From: Nocardiopsis sp. ATB16-24
GTDB lineage: Bacteria > Actinomycetota > Actinomycetes > Streptosporangiales > Streptosporangiaceae
NCBI RefSeq assembly: GCF_030271535.1
Contig: NZ_JASCXJ010000013.1
Location: 1-64,000, forward strand
DNA: 64,000 nt
Reading direction: 5' to 3'
Within the stretch, counting starts at the first letter, position 1. Each line of letters opens with the position of its first letter. The notes below the pieces were generated by a model. The model was not told the origin of the DNA. It did not search any database and saw nothing but the letters and a program-made list of their open reading frames with translations. Below, piece after piece: positions 35,522-45,016 of this stretch. Both the position numbers and the translations under genes were made by a program.

Positions 35522-36091
35522 TCACCCGTCGTGGCGGTCGTCCTGGGACCCGAGGGCCTCGCGGGCCTCGCGGGCCTCGCGTTCGGCGTCGACGTCCTCC
35601 TGGGTCACCAGGGGCTCCAGCGGCGGACGCGGCTGGGGGCTGTTGAGGATCCCCTCCAGGATCTCTCTTCTGGGATCGACCCCGTCTCCCCGGGCGGGGA
35701 CTTCGGCGTCGGGGGCGCCGGTGCCCCCGGTGGACGCCCCACCTCCCCCGGCGGTGCCCTCCTCCCCGGTATCGGCGCCCTCCGTGCGCCACGTCGACTC
35801 CGGCGAGGCGGTCTCCTCCGGTCCCGCCTCGGGCAGCAGGGACACGGTCCTGCGCTCGGAACCCTCCGCCTCCCGCTCCTGGGGACCGGAAGGCTCCGAC
35901 GGTCCGGCGGAGGTCGTGGCTGAGAGCGCGGAGGCGACCTCCACGGCTCCGTAGGCGACGCCGCCCACCACCAGGCTCGCGGCGGCGACCAGGGCACAGC
36001 GTACGGGCCAGGAGCCGGATCCTCGACGCGGCCCCGTTGCGGCGGGGCTCTCCTCGGTGGCGGGGCGGGAACCGGTCTCGGCTGTGGACAT
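35522..36091 (-). CDS. Hypothetical single-pass membrane protein
   Basis: The 189-aa product starts at ATG 36091 (AGGAG 6 nt upstream). A Thr/Ser-rich cytoplasmic N-terminus (1-28) precedes one membrane helix at about 30-52 (RCALVAAASLVVGGVAYGAV). The extracellular part is low-complexity, rich in Pro, Gly, Glu and Ser. A short predicted-helical end, VDPRREILEGILN and EDVDAEREAREAREALGS, follows. I recognise no domain. It separates cimA from ilvE. Confidence 0.65.
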   Translation of the reverse strand: MSTAETGSRPATEESPAATGPRRGSGSWPVRCALVAAASLVVGGVAYGAVEVASALSATTSAGPSEPSGPQEREAEGSERRTVSLLPEAGPEETASPESTWRTEGADTGEEGTAGGGGASTGGTGAPDAEVPARGDGVDPRREILEGILNSPQPRPPLEPLVTQEDVDAEREAREAREALGSQDDRHDG

Positions 36092-36185
36092 GGGGGACTC
36101 CTGGAGGCGACGGCAGACGACACGGGGCGTCGGAACAGCGGGGCGGGCCGTCCGAACCCCGTCCGAACGGCCCGCCCCTTTCACT

Positions 36186-37301
36186 CTAGAACCTGGTGAC
36201 CCAGTCGTACTTGTCGGGGCGCAGGCCCGTCTGTAGGCCCACCAGTTCCTCGCGCAGGCGCATGCTGACCGGGCCCGGGGTACCGTCACCGATCGTGAAC
36301 TCGCCGTCGTCGCTCTTGACGCGGCCGACCGGGGTGATCACGGCCGCGGTACCGCACGCGAAGACCTCGGTGAGCTCACCGGACTCGGCCGCCTCACGCC
36401 ACTCGTCGATGGAGATCGGCGCCTCCTCGGCCGGGATGCCCAGGTCGGGTGCCAGGGTCAGCAGCGATTCCCGCGTGATACCGGGCAGCAGGGTCCCCGT
36501 CAGCGGAGGAGTGCGCAACCTGGCGTTCTCACCCGAGCCGAACACGAACCACAGGTTCATGCCGCCCATCTCCTCCACCCAGCGGTGCTCGCGCGCGTCG
36601 AGCCAGACCACCTGGTCGCAGCCCTTCTCCACCGCCTGGGCCTGGGCCAGGAAGCTGGCCGCGTAGTTGCCCGCGAACTTGGCCTCGCCCGTACCGCCCG
36701 GAGCGGCGCGCGTGTAGTCCTTGGACAACCACACCGTCACCGGCTTGACGCCACCCGAGAAGTAGGAACCGACCGGTGAGGCGATCAGAAGGTACAGGTA
36801 GGAGCGGGAGGGGTTGTTGACTCCGAGGCCGATGTCCGTGGCGATCATGAAGGGACGCAGGTACAGACTGAAGCCTTCTTTACGGGGGACCCACTCCCCG
36901 TCGTGCTCCAACAGCAGTCCGATGGACTCCAGGAAGAGCTCCTCGGGAAGCTCGGGCATCGCCATGCGCGTCGCACTGCGGTTGAAGCGGGCCGCGTTGG
37001 CCTCCGGACGGAAGGAGGTGAGGGAGCCGTCGGGCTGCCGGTAGGCCTTGAGCCCCTCGAAGATCTCCTGGGCGTAGTGGAGCGAGGCCGTGGCCGGGTC
37101 CAGGCTCAGCGGACCGTACGGCTCCAGTTTCGCGTCGTGCCACCCCTTTCCCTCGGTGTAGCGGATGCTCACCATGTGATCGGTGAACACCTGGCCGAAC
37201 CCGGGATTCTCCAGCAGCGCTTCTCGTTCCTGCGGGGTCTTCCGCGAGTCTGAGAGCTGGATGTCGAACGCCAACCCGCTTGTGGTGGTGTCGTTGTTCA
37301 T
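36186..37301 (-). CDS. ilvE: Branched-chain amino acid aminotransferase
   Basis: This PLP fold-type IV enzyme makes the last step of Val, Leu and Ile synthesis. The product is 371 aa. The Schiff-base Lys is in [50 protein letters not shown] and [14 protein letters not shown] are the cofactor and substrate regions. It starts at ATG 37301. The 209-bp upstream gap holds a hairpin that ends leuB transcription, so ilvE probably has its own promoter. Confidence 0.95.
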   Translation of the reverse strand: MNNDTTTSGLAFDIQLSDSRKTPQEREALLENPGFGQVFTDHMVSIRYTEGKGWHDAKLEPYGPLSLDPATASLHYAQEIFEGLKAYRQPDGSLTSFRPEANAARFNRSATRMAMPELPEELFLESIGLLLEHDGEWVPRKEGFSLYLRPFMIATDIGLGVNNPSRSYLYLLIASPVGSYFSGGVKPVTVWLSKDYTRAAPGGTGEAKFAGNYAASFLAQAQAVEKGCDQVVWLDAREHRWVEEMGGMNLWFVFGSGENARLRTPPLTGTLLPGITRESLLTLAPDLGIPAEEAPISIDEWREAAESGELTEVFACGTAAVITPVGRVKSDDGEFTIGDGTPGPVSMRLREELVGLQTGLRPDKYDWVTRF

Positions 37302-37408
37302 GTTGTCGATGGTCCTCTCGGGTGCATCAGGTCGGCAGCGCCGCCGACCTGGTATCCAGTCTGTCGGAAGAGCGCACCCGGTGCCAGAGCCGGTCACCCC
37401 AAGACGGA

Positions 37409-37441
37409 GACGGGCGCGCTCGGATCCGAGGCGCGCCCGTC
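37409..37441. terminator. leuB terminator
   Basis: An 11-bp GACGGGCGCGC/GCGCGCCCGTC stem extends inward through the palindrome TCGGATCCGA. No U-run follows. Confidence 0.65.
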
Positions 37442-37510
37442 GGCGGTGTGGTTCGGTGACCCGGGAGCCGTCGGCCGCGCCTCGCTGAGGGGCAGGGCCG
37501 ACGGTGTGCG

Positions 37511-38575
37511 TCAGCCCTGCTCGCCTACTCGTGCGGCGAGATCGTCGCCGATCTGGGAGGTGGAGCGGACCGCGCCGCTCCGTGCACGGGTCTTCAGGTC
37601 CGCGGAGACCGCGGCCTCGATCTGGCGGGCCGCCTGGGGCACGCCGAGGTGCTCCAGCAGGAGGGCGGCCGAGAGCACCGTGGCGGTGGGATCGGCCTTG
37701 CCCTGTCCGGCGATGTCGGGGGCGGAGCCGTGCACGGGTTCGAACATGCTCGGGAAGGCGCGGTCGGGGTTGATGTTCCCACTGGCGGCCAGCCCGATGC
37801 CTCCGGCGATGGCGGCGCCGATGTCGGTGATGATGTCGCCGAACAGGTTGTCGGTGACCACCACGTCGAAACGGGCGGGCTGGTCGACGAAGAACATCGA
37901 CGCGGCGTCGACGTGGCAGTAGTCCACGCTGACCTGCGGGTACTCGGCGCCGACCTCGCGGACCACACGCTGCCACAGTTCACCGGCGAAGGTCAGGACG
38001 TTGTCCTTGTGCACCAGGGTGAGCTTGCGGCGGGGGCGGGCCGCGGCCTTGTCGAAGGCGTAGCGCACGACCCGTTCGACTCCCAGGCGGGTGTTGACGC
38101 TGTCCTGGGTGGCGACCTCGTGGGGGGTGCCCCTGCGCAGTACGCCACCGGCTCCGGCGTAGGGTCCCTCGGTGCCCTCACGGACCACCAGCATGTCGAT
38201 GTCCTCGGGGCCCACTCCCGCCAGAGGGCTGTCCACGCCCGGGTAGAGGCGCACGGGCCTGAGGTTGACGTAGTGGTCGAAGTCGAAGCGAAGGCGCAGC
38301 AGCAAACCACGCTCCAGGACACCGCTGGGGACCGAGGGGTCGCCGACGGCACCCAGGTAGAGGGCGTCGTGTCCGGCCAACTCCGCGGCCACGGAGTCGG
38401 GCAGGGTCTCGCCCGTGCGGTGCCAGAGCCTGGCGCCGAGCTCGTACTCGGTGGTCTCGATGGCGAGGTCGTGCCTGGAGGCCGCGACCTCCAACACCTT
38501 GAGCCCTTCGGCGATGACCTCGGGACCGATCCCGTCTCCGGGGATGACCGCCAGTTTCACGGTACGCGCTGCCAT
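37511..38575 (-). CDS. leuB: 3-isopropylmalate dehydrogenase
   Basis: This enzyme oxidatively decarboxylates 3-isopropylmalate; methylmalate from the citramalate route is a second possible substrate. The product is 354 aa. [19 protein letters not shown] opens the protein, [15 protein letters not shown] and the downstream [11 protein letters not shown] are substrate loops, and [20 protein letters not shown] with [18 protein letters not shown] is the metal and NAD region. It starts at ATG 38575. An operator copy ends 40 bp upstream. Confidence 0.95.
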   Translation of the reverse strand: MAARTVKLAVIPGDGIGPEVIAEGLKVLEVAASRHDLAIETTEYELGARLWHRTGETLPDSVAAELAGHDALYLGAVGDPSVPSGVLERGLLLRLRFDFDHYVNLRPVRLYPGVDSPLAGVGPEDIDMLVVREGTEGPYAGAGGVLRRGTPHEVATQDSVNTRLGVERVVRYAFDKAAARPRRKLTLVHKDNVLTFAGELWQRVVREVGAEYPQVSVDYCHVDAASMFFVDQPARFDVVVTDNLFGDIITDIGAAIAGGIGLAASGNINPDRAFPSMFEPVHGSAPDIAGQGKADPTATVLSAALLLEHLGVPQAARQIEAAVSADLKTRARSGAVRSTSQIGDDLAARVGEQG

Positions 38576-38614
38576 ACGGACTGCCTCTGCTTCGGATGCG
38601 GCCCCACCGGCTTC

Positions 38615-38631
38615 TTCTCAGATAGTGAGAC
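38615..38631. promoter_or_regulatory. Operator upstream of leuB
   Basis: TTCTCA-GATAG-TGAGAC, 40 bp before the leuB ATG, matches the shared 17-bp repeat. A further TGAGAC half-site is at 38648-38653. Confidence 0.72.
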
Positions 38632-38746
38632 CAGAATGAACACTGAATGAGACAACCCTACCTCCCCCGACGGACCCGCGTCGCCTCTTCACGGAGACCG
38701 TCCGCCTCCGTCCGACACACGGCCTCCGCCCGCCGGGGACCGACCT

Positions 38747-38836
38747 TCAGAAGCGACGGTTGAGGGCGTCCTGTAGGGCTCGGTTGATCTCGTCCTGGGA
38801 CTCGGGCTCGGACGGGTGCTCGGCCATGTCGTACAT
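38747..38836 (-). CDS. Small protein of 29 aa upstream of leuB
   Basis: A 29-codon ORF (MYDMAEHPSEP ... DALNRRF) has an excellent ribosome site, CCGGAGG, six bases before ATG 38836. The product is acidic at the N-terminus and amphipathic at the C-terminus (DEINRALQDALNRRF). It is not rich in branched-chain residues, so it is not a classical leader peptide. It lies 171 bp upstream of leuB on the same strand and downstream of another operator copy. I know no family. It may be a real small protein or a translated leader. Confidence 0.5.
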   Translation of the reverse strand: MYDMAEHPSEPESQDEINRALQDALNRRF

Positions 38837-39139
38837 GCGATCCTCCGGATGCTCTGCGTGACCGGGCCTGGGAACGGCTCGGCCGGGGTGCGAATGCTCT
38901 ACACGGGTGCACTGTCGGAGTTCGGGGCGGATCGCGCCGAACGGCGGCGGAGTGCGGAACGTGGGCGACGGTGTCCACGGAGGAAGGAGTCCGCCCCGGC
39001 GGGATCGTCTGCCGTGGGACACCGCCAAGGTCCCGGTCGGAACCGAGGCGGCACGGGGCGCCGACCCTCGACGACAGGGTCGTGCGCCAACGACTCCTAG
39101 GACTTCAGAATATCGGATGTCCAACTATGTGGCCAGAAA

Positions 39140-39156
39140 TTCTCAGTATGTGAGAC
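39140..39156. promoter_or_regulatory. Operator copy between leuB and serA
   Basis: TTCTCA-GTATG-TGAGAC is an exact match to the shared repeat. The nearest gene reading away from it is the small protein at 38836 (minus), 304 bp away. It may control a promoter for a small protein-leuB transcript. Confidence 0.65.
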
Positions 39157-39209
39157 GGCCGCGTGTCACGCGGGTACGGCCCGTACGGGCTCCGCCCCCG
39201 CACGGCGAA

Positions 39210-39239
39210 GGGCCGCACCGCGGTCACGCGGTACGGCCC
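39210..39239 (-). terminator. serA terminator
   Basis: A 13-position stem, GGGCCGCACCGCG/CGCGGTACGGCCC, with one mismatch and a GTCA loop, lies 51 bp beyond the serA stop. Confidence 0.65.
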
Positions 39240-39290
39240 CCGGTTCAGGTCACGTCGCCCCCGAGGAGGCCACGGACCCGGGTCGCTACG

Positions 39291-40880
39291 TCAGTCCTCC
39301 AGGTCCACCTGGCGGCTGATGTCGGCCTCGATCTCGGTGGAGATCGAGGCGAGGATCGCGTCGGGCACGGCGGAGTCCACCGTCAACGCGATGAGGGCCT
39401 TGCCGCCCTCCTTGTCCCGGATGACCTGCATCCCCGCGATGTTGACGTCGGCGTCGCCCAACAGGGCACCGACCTTGCCGACGATGCCGGGACGGTCCTC
39501 GTAGGAGAGGAACACCATGTGCTCGGCCAGGCCGATCTCCATGGAGTAGTTGTTGATCTCCACGAGCTTCTCGATCTGACGGGGACCGGTCAGGGTTCCC
39601 GAGACCGACACGCGGGTGCCGTCGGCGAGCAGCCCGCGGACCGTGATGAGGTTGCGCCAGTCGCTGCTGTCGGCACTGGTGGTGAGGTTGACCTCCACAC
39701 CGCGTTCCTTGGCCAGGAGCGGGGCGTTGACGAAGGTCACGGTGTCCTCCACCACGTCGGTGAAGACGCCCTTGAGGGCGGCCAACTCCAGCACCTTGAC
39801 GTCGTGCTCGGCGATCTCGCCCCGGACCTCGACGTCGATACGGCTGGCGATCGCACCCGCGAGCGAGGTGAACACGCGCCCCAGCTTCTCGGTCAGTGGC
39901 AGGCCCGGCTTGATCTCCTCGGCCACACCGGTGCCCTGGACGTTCACCGCGTCGGGGACGAACTCGCCGGACAGGGCCAGCTTGACCGAACGGGCGACCT
40001 GGGTACCGGCCTTCTCCTGGGCCTCGGAGGTGCTGGCTCCCAGGTGGGGGGCGACCACGACGTTCTGGAACTCGAAGAGCGGGCTGTCGGTGCAGGGCTC
40101 CTTGGCGAACACGTCGATGCCGGCGCCGGCCACACGGCCGTCCTTCAACGCCCGGTAGAGCGCGTCCTCGTCGAGGATGCCGCCGCGCGCCGCGTTGATG
40201 ATGCGCACGTTGGGCTTGACCTTGCCGAGTGCCTCGTCACCGATCAGGCCCAGGGTGTCCTTGTTCTTGGGCAGGTGGATGGTGATGAAGTCCGAGCGCT
40301 CCAGCAGCTCGTCGAGCGTGGTCATCTCCACGCCGATCTGGGCCGCGCGGGCGGGCTGCACGAAGGGGTCGTAGGCGATGATCTTGGTGCCGAAGGCCGA
40401 CAGGCGCTGAGCGACCAGGGCGCCGATACGGCCGAGACCGACCACTCCGACGGTCTTCTCGTACAGCTCCACGCCGGTGTACTCGGACCGCTTCCACTCC
40501 CCGTTGACCAGCGCGTTGTGCGCCGGGGCGGTGTTGCGGGCACTGGCCAGCAGCAGGTTGATGGCCTGCTCCGCGGCGCTGATGATGTTGGAGGTGGGGG
40601 CGTTGACCACCAGGACGCCGGCCTTGGTGGCGGCCTCCACGTCGACGTTGTCCAGGCCGACACCGGCTCGGGCCACCACCTGTAGACGAGGGGCGGCGGC
40701 CAGGGCCTCCGCGTCCACCTGGGTCGCGCTGCGCACGATCAGGGCGTCGACGTCGGCGAGGGCGGGCAGGAGGCGGGACCGGTCGGAGCCGTCGACGTAG
40801 CGCACCTCGAAGTCCTCTTCGAGCAACGCGATTCCGGCGGGTGAGAGCTTCTCCGCTACAAGTACGGCGGGTTTGGACAC
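39291..40880 (-). CDS. serA: D-3-phosphoglycerate dehydrogenase
   Basis: This is the first enzyme of serine synthesis, 529 aa, the long form with an extra allosteric-substrate-binding domain and a C-terminal ACT domain. VVGLGRIGALVAQR is the NAD site. The catalytic Arg (NAARGGILDEDAL), Glu and His (APHLGASTSEAQ) are present. The ACT domain at about 458-529 (EDRPGIVGKVGALLGDADVNIAGMQ) binds serine. It starts at GTG 40880 with AAGGAA upstream. It lies directly downstream of the ilvBNC terminator and has its own promoter region with a CTACT-AGTCG-AGTAG dyad at 40962-40976. Confidence 0.95.
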   Translation of the reverse strand: MSKPAVLVAEKLSPAGIALLEEDFEVRYVDGSDRSRLLPALADVDALIVRSATQVDAEALAAAPRLQVVARAGVGLDNVDVEAATKAGVLVVNAPTSNIISAAEQAINLLLASARNTAPAHNALVNGEWKRSEYTGVELYEKTVGVVGLGRIGALVAQRLSAFGTKIIAYDPFVQPARAAQIGVEMTTLDELLERSDFITIHLPKNKDTLGLIGDEALGKVKPNVRIINAARGGILDEDALYRALKDGRVAGAGIDVFAKEPCTDSPLFEFQNVVVAPHLGASTSEAQEKAGTQVARSVKLALSGEFVPDAVNVQGTGVAEEIKPGLPLTEKLGRVFTSLAGAIASRIDVEVRGEIAEHDVKVLELAALKGVFTDVVEDTVTFVNAPLLAKERGVEVNLTTSADSSDWRNLITVRGLLADGTRVSVSGTLTGPRQIEKLVEINNYSMEIGLAEHMVFLSYEDRPGIVGKVGALLGDADVNIAGMQVIRDKEGGKALIALTVDSAVPDAILASISTEIEADISRQVDLED

Positions 40881-40987
40881 AACGGTTCCTTTTCGGGTGG
40901 TGCGACCCGATCGCGCAGGTGGTGGCACTGCCCGGATCGGGGGTGACGGCCGGTCGAAAGTCTACTAGTCGAGTAGGGAAGCGTGTC

Positions 40988-41017
40988 GGGGGCAGGTGGT
41001 CGTATCCACCTGCCCCC
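40988..41017 (-). terminator. ilvBNC operon terminator
   Basis: A perfect 12-bp stem, GGGGGCAGGTGG/CCACCTGCCCCC, with a 6-nt loop, lies 108 bp beyond the ilvC stop. Confidence 0.75.
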
Positions 41018-41125
41018 ACGGTTCACCGGATCTGTCCGGGGTCCGTCGTCCCGTGCTCACACGCCACCGAAGACCTCCGCCTCCGAGACGCCCGGACACG
41101 GGACGGAGCCCCGCGAGGGCACCGC

Positions 41126-42127
<1,002 letters not shown>

Positions 42128-42198
42128 TTACTCCTATGTAGTGAACTTTGTGACGGGACGCGGGCTCGGGGGCCCGGCCGCGACCGGACCCCCGAGTC

Positions 42199-42723
42199 CT
42201 AGGCGCTTCGCTCGACCGCGCGGAGGGAGCGGTCGGTGATCGATCGGGGGCCGCGTCCCAGGGCGACCAGCCCTGATTTGACCAGTTCCCGGATGCCGAA
42301 CGGCTCCAGGTTCTTGACCAGGGCATCGAGCTTCTCGGGGTCGCCGGTGGCCTCGATGACGACGACGTCCGGGCTGACGTCCACGACGTGTGCGCGGAAC
42401 AGCTCGGCCGTCTGTAGCACATGGGTGCGGCTGGACGCGTCGGCCTTGACCTTGACGAGCAGCAGCTCGCGTCGGACCGACGCGGTGGTGTCCATCTCCA
42501 CGATCTTGACGACGTTGACCAGCTTGTTGAGCTGTTTGGTCACCTGCTCCAAGGGATGGAGGTCGCAGTTGACCACGATCGTCATCCGGGACAGCCCTGG
42601 ATACTCGGTGTTGCTGACACTGAGCGAGTCGATGTTGAAACCACGGCGGGAGAAGAGGGAGGAGGCGCGGGCGAGGATACCCGGCGTGTCCTCCACCAGA
42701 ACGGAAAGCGTGTGACTGCTCAT
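42199..42723 (-). CDS. ilvN: Acetolactate synthase small (regulatory) subunit
   Basis: The 174-aa ACT-domain subunit confers valine feedback on the catalytic subunit. HTLSVLVEDTPGILARASSLFSRRGFNI is the ACT fold (about 4-75) with the Gly/Asn residues that contact valine. The C-terminal domain (about 80-160) ends in GIRELVKSGLVALGRG. It follows ilvB by 21 bp and precedes ilvC in the same operon. Confidence 0.95.
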   Translation of the reverse strand: MSSHTLSVLVEDTPGILARASSLFSRRGFNIDSLSVSNTEYPGLSRMTIVVNCDLHPLEQVTKQLNKLVNVVKIVEMDTTASVRRELLLVKVKADASSRTHVLQTAELFRAHVVDVSPDVVVIEATGDPEKLDALVKNLEPFGIRELVKSGLVALGRGPRSITDRSLRAVERSA

Positions 42724-42744
42724 GGTGGTTTTCGCCTTCTCCTC

Positions 42745-44505
42745 TTAGTCCTCGTGTTCCCAGTTCGGCGCCATGTCACGCGCGTACTGGATGTTGTCGT
42801 TGCTCACGCCGGGGCCGACCATCGGCCAGACCATGGCGTCGTGGTTGACGGTGAAGTCCACGACCACGGGGGCGTCGTCGATCGCCATGGCCTTCTCGAT
42901 GGTGGCGTCGATGTCCTCGGCACGCTCACAACGCAGGCCGACACAACCGTACGCCTCCGCCAGACGAACGAAGTCGGGAATGCGGACCTTCTCGTCCCGC
43001 GGCGCGGTCTGTAGGTCGGTGTTGGAGTAGCGTCCCTCGTAGAACAGGGTCTGCCACTGGCGGACCATGCCCAGGTTGCCGTTGTTGACCACGGCGACCT
43101 TGATCGGAATGCCCTCGACGGCGCAGGTGGCCAGCTCCTGGTTGGTCATCTGGAAGCAGCCGTCGCCGTCGATCGACCACACCGTGCGGTCCGGGTCGGC
43201 GACCTTGGCGCCGAGCGCGGCGGGCACGGAGAAGCCCATGGTGCCCAGGCCGCCGGAGTTGACGAAGGAACCGGGGCGCTCGTAGTCGATGAACTGGGCC
43301 GCCCACATCTGGTGCTGGCCCACACCGGCGACGTAGGTGGCCTCCGGCCCGACGATCTGCCCCAGGCGCTGGACGACCGCCTGTGGGGACAGGCTGCCGT
43401 CGTCGGTCGTCTCGTAGCCCTTGGGGTAGGTGGTGCGCAGGCGGTCGAGCTGCTTCCACCAGCCCTCGTAGTCGCCCTGGCGCCCCTTCTCCTGGTCGGC
43501 GCGCACGGCCACGACCAGATCGGCCAGGACCTCGCGGCAGTCGCCGACGATGGGCACGTCCGCGTAGCGGTTCTTGGAGATCTCGGCGGGGTCGATGTCG
43601 GCGTGGACGATCTTGGCGTCGGGGGCGAAGCTGTCCAGTCGGCCGGTGACGCGGTCGTCGAAGCGGGCGCCCAGGGCGACGATGAGGTCGGCCTTCTGGA
43701 GGGCGCCGACGGCGGAGACGTCACCGTGCATACCGGGCATGCCCACGAACTGCGGGTGGCTGTCCGGGAAGACGCCGCGGGCCATCAGGGTGGTGACCAC
43801 GGGGACGCCGGTGAGTTCGGCCAGGACGCGCAGCTCCGCAGAGGCTCCCGCGCGCAGGACGCCGCCGCCGACGTAGAACACCGGGCGCCGTGCCTCGACG
43901 ATCATCCGGGCGGCCTCACGGACCTGCTTGCCGTGGGGCTTGGTGACCGGGCGGTAGCCGGGCAGGTCCAGGCGCTCGGGCCAGGTGTGGGCGGTGAAGG
44001 ACTGTAGGGCGTCCTTGGAGATGTCGACCAGGACGGGGCCGGGGCGTCCGCTGGAGGCGATGTGGAAGGCCTCGGCGATGGTGCGCGAGATCTCCCCGGC
44101 GTCTCTGACCAGGAAGTTGTGTTTGGTGATCGGCATGGTGATGCCGCAGATGTCGGCTTCCTGGAAGGCGTCGGTGCCGATCATCGGTGAGGCGACCTGG
44201 CCGGTGATGGCCACCATGGGCACCGAGTCCATGTGGGCGTCGGCCAGCGGGGTCACCAGGTTGGTGGCGCCGGGGCCGCTGGTGGCCATGCACACGCCCG
44301 GACGTCCGGTGGCGTAGGCGTAACCCTCCGCCGCGTGGCCCGCTCCCTGCTCGTGACGCATGAGGATGTGGCGTACCTTGGCCGAGTCGTAGAGCGGGTC
44401 GTAGGCAGGGAGGATGGCACCGCCGGGGATCCCGAAGACGGTGTCAACGCCGACCTGTTCCAGCGACCTGATCAGCGATTGGGCGCCGGTCATCTGCTCG
44501 GTCAT
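42745..44505 (-). CDS. ilvB: Acetolactate synthase large (catalytic) subunit
   Basis: This thiamine-diphosphate and FAD enzyme makes acetolactate or acetohydroxybutyrate. The product is 586 aa. [15 protein letters not shown] and [20 protein letters not shown] (catalytic Glu) open the protein. The middle FAD domain is followed by the ThDP motif [15 protein letters not shown] at about 455. I prefer ATG 44505 because GAAGG is well placed for it; the in-frame ATG at 44514 abuts the ribosome site. A leader peptide and attenuator lie upstream. Its cofactor is the product of ThiL, encoded at the other end of the window. Confidence 0.96.
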   Translation of the reverse strand: MTEQMTGAQSLIRSLEQVGVDTVFGIPGGAILPAYDPLYDSAKVRHILMRHEQGAGHAAEGYAYATGRPGVCMATSGPGATNLVTPLADAHMDSVPMVAITGQVASPMIGTDAFQEADICGITMPITKHNFLVRDAGEISRTIAEAFHIASSGRPGPVLVDISKDALQSFTAHTWPERLDLPGYRPVTKPHGKQVREAARMIVEARRPVFYVGGGVLRAGASAELRVLAELTGVPVVTTLMARGVFPDSHPQFVGMPGMHGDVSAVGALQKADLIVALGARFDDRVTGRLDSFAPDAKIVHADIDPAEISKNRYADVPIVGDCREVLADLVVAVRADQEKGRQGDYEGWWKQLDRLRTTYPKGYETTDDGSLSPQAVVQRLGQIVGPEATYVAGVGQHQMWAAQFIDYERPGSFVNSGGLGTMGFSVPAALGAKVADPDRTVWSIDGDGCFQMTNQELATCAVEGIPIKVAVVNNGNLGMVRQWQTLFYEGRYSNTDLQTAPRDEKVRIPDFVRLAEAYGCVGLRCERAEDIDATIEKAMAIDDAPVVVDFTVNHDAMVWPMVGPGVSNDNIQYARDMAPNWEHED

Positions 44506-44582
44506 CTCATGCATCCTTCAGCGAGGGTCCAGAGCGGTGCGGAGGCTCTGGCCTTGGTGGGTCTGATTCCGGCTCTGGCAAT

Positions 44583-44618
44583 AAAAAAACCCCCACCGCC
44601 CGGTGGCGGTCGAGGGGT
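44583..44618 (-). terminator. ilvB attenuator terminator
   Basis: On the minus strand, GC-rich pairings around ACCGCC-ACCG-GGCGGT flanked by CCCC/GGGGG are followed by seven T. It lies between the leader peptide stop and ilvB. The GCGCGC-rich segments within and after the leader ORF offer the alternative pairing. Confidence 0.87.
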
Positions 44619-44637
44619 GGCGCGCAGCAGAGGAAGC

Positions 44638-44694
44638 TCAGTGGGCTGCGCGCCGACCAAGTACGAGAATCAGGGAGTTGCTCTGCACGATCAC
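44638..44694 (-). CDS. Leader peptide of the ilvBNC operon (attenuation)
   Basis: An 18-codon ORF starting at GTG 44694 encodes MIVQSNSLILVLGRRAAH. It has an Ile-Val pair at the start and a Leu-Ile-Leu-Val-Leu run in the middle. As with the cimA leader, the run is followed by Arg-Arg-Ala codons overlapping a GC-rich pairing segment, and then by a U-run terminator. Stalling on scarce branched-chain tRNAs would let transcription reach ilvB. The parallel design of the two leaders supports the call. Confidence 0.88.
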   Translation of the reverse strand: MIVQSNSLILVLGRRAAH

Positions 44695-44740
44695 AACATT
44701 GGCCGACGGAGCGGCACCGAGTCAACACGAACGACGTTTT

Positions 44741-44757
44741 GTCTCACCATGTGAGAC
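44741..44757. promoter_or_regulatory. Operator upstream of the ilvB leader
   Basis: GTCTCA-CCATG-TGAGAC is the best-conserved copy of the shared repeat, with perfect 6-bp arms, 47 bp upstream of the leader GTG. The rest of 44695-45016 shows no gene. Confidence 0.75.
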
Positions 44758-45016
44758 GCCGGTGTCAGGATACGACCCGCCCCAGAATGACGAAACCCCT
44801 GCCAACAGGGCGAATTCCCCTCAAGTCCGCATCCGCCGTGTGACACATCCCGCATCCCGGGGCGGGAGGAGAACCGGTGCGCGGGCTCCCCGGACGGAAG
44901 GTCCCCCGCCCGACGCGAGGGGGCCGTACCCGCACGGGGAGCCCTCAGGGGCCACAGGTCACCTCGCCGCGCCCCCGAGCGGCGAAGGACGCGGTCCCCC
45001 GCGGACCCCGGGTCGG

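Larger units (their letters stand above)
38837..39290. promoter_or_regulatory. leuB-serA intergenic region
   Basis: This region includes an operator copy (39140-39156) and the serA terminator (39210-39239). A longer minus-strand open frame up to a TTG at 39124 exists but looks non-coding (Arg/Pro/Gly-rich, no ribosome site). Otherwise nothing is recognised. Confidence 0.5.

Noticed and set aside
38747-39124. 125-aa minus-strand frame containing the 29-aa ORF
   Set aside because: The upstream 96 codons are Arg/Pro/Gly-rich, start at TTG without a ribosome site, and cross an operator-flanked region; only the 29-codon part has a good start.
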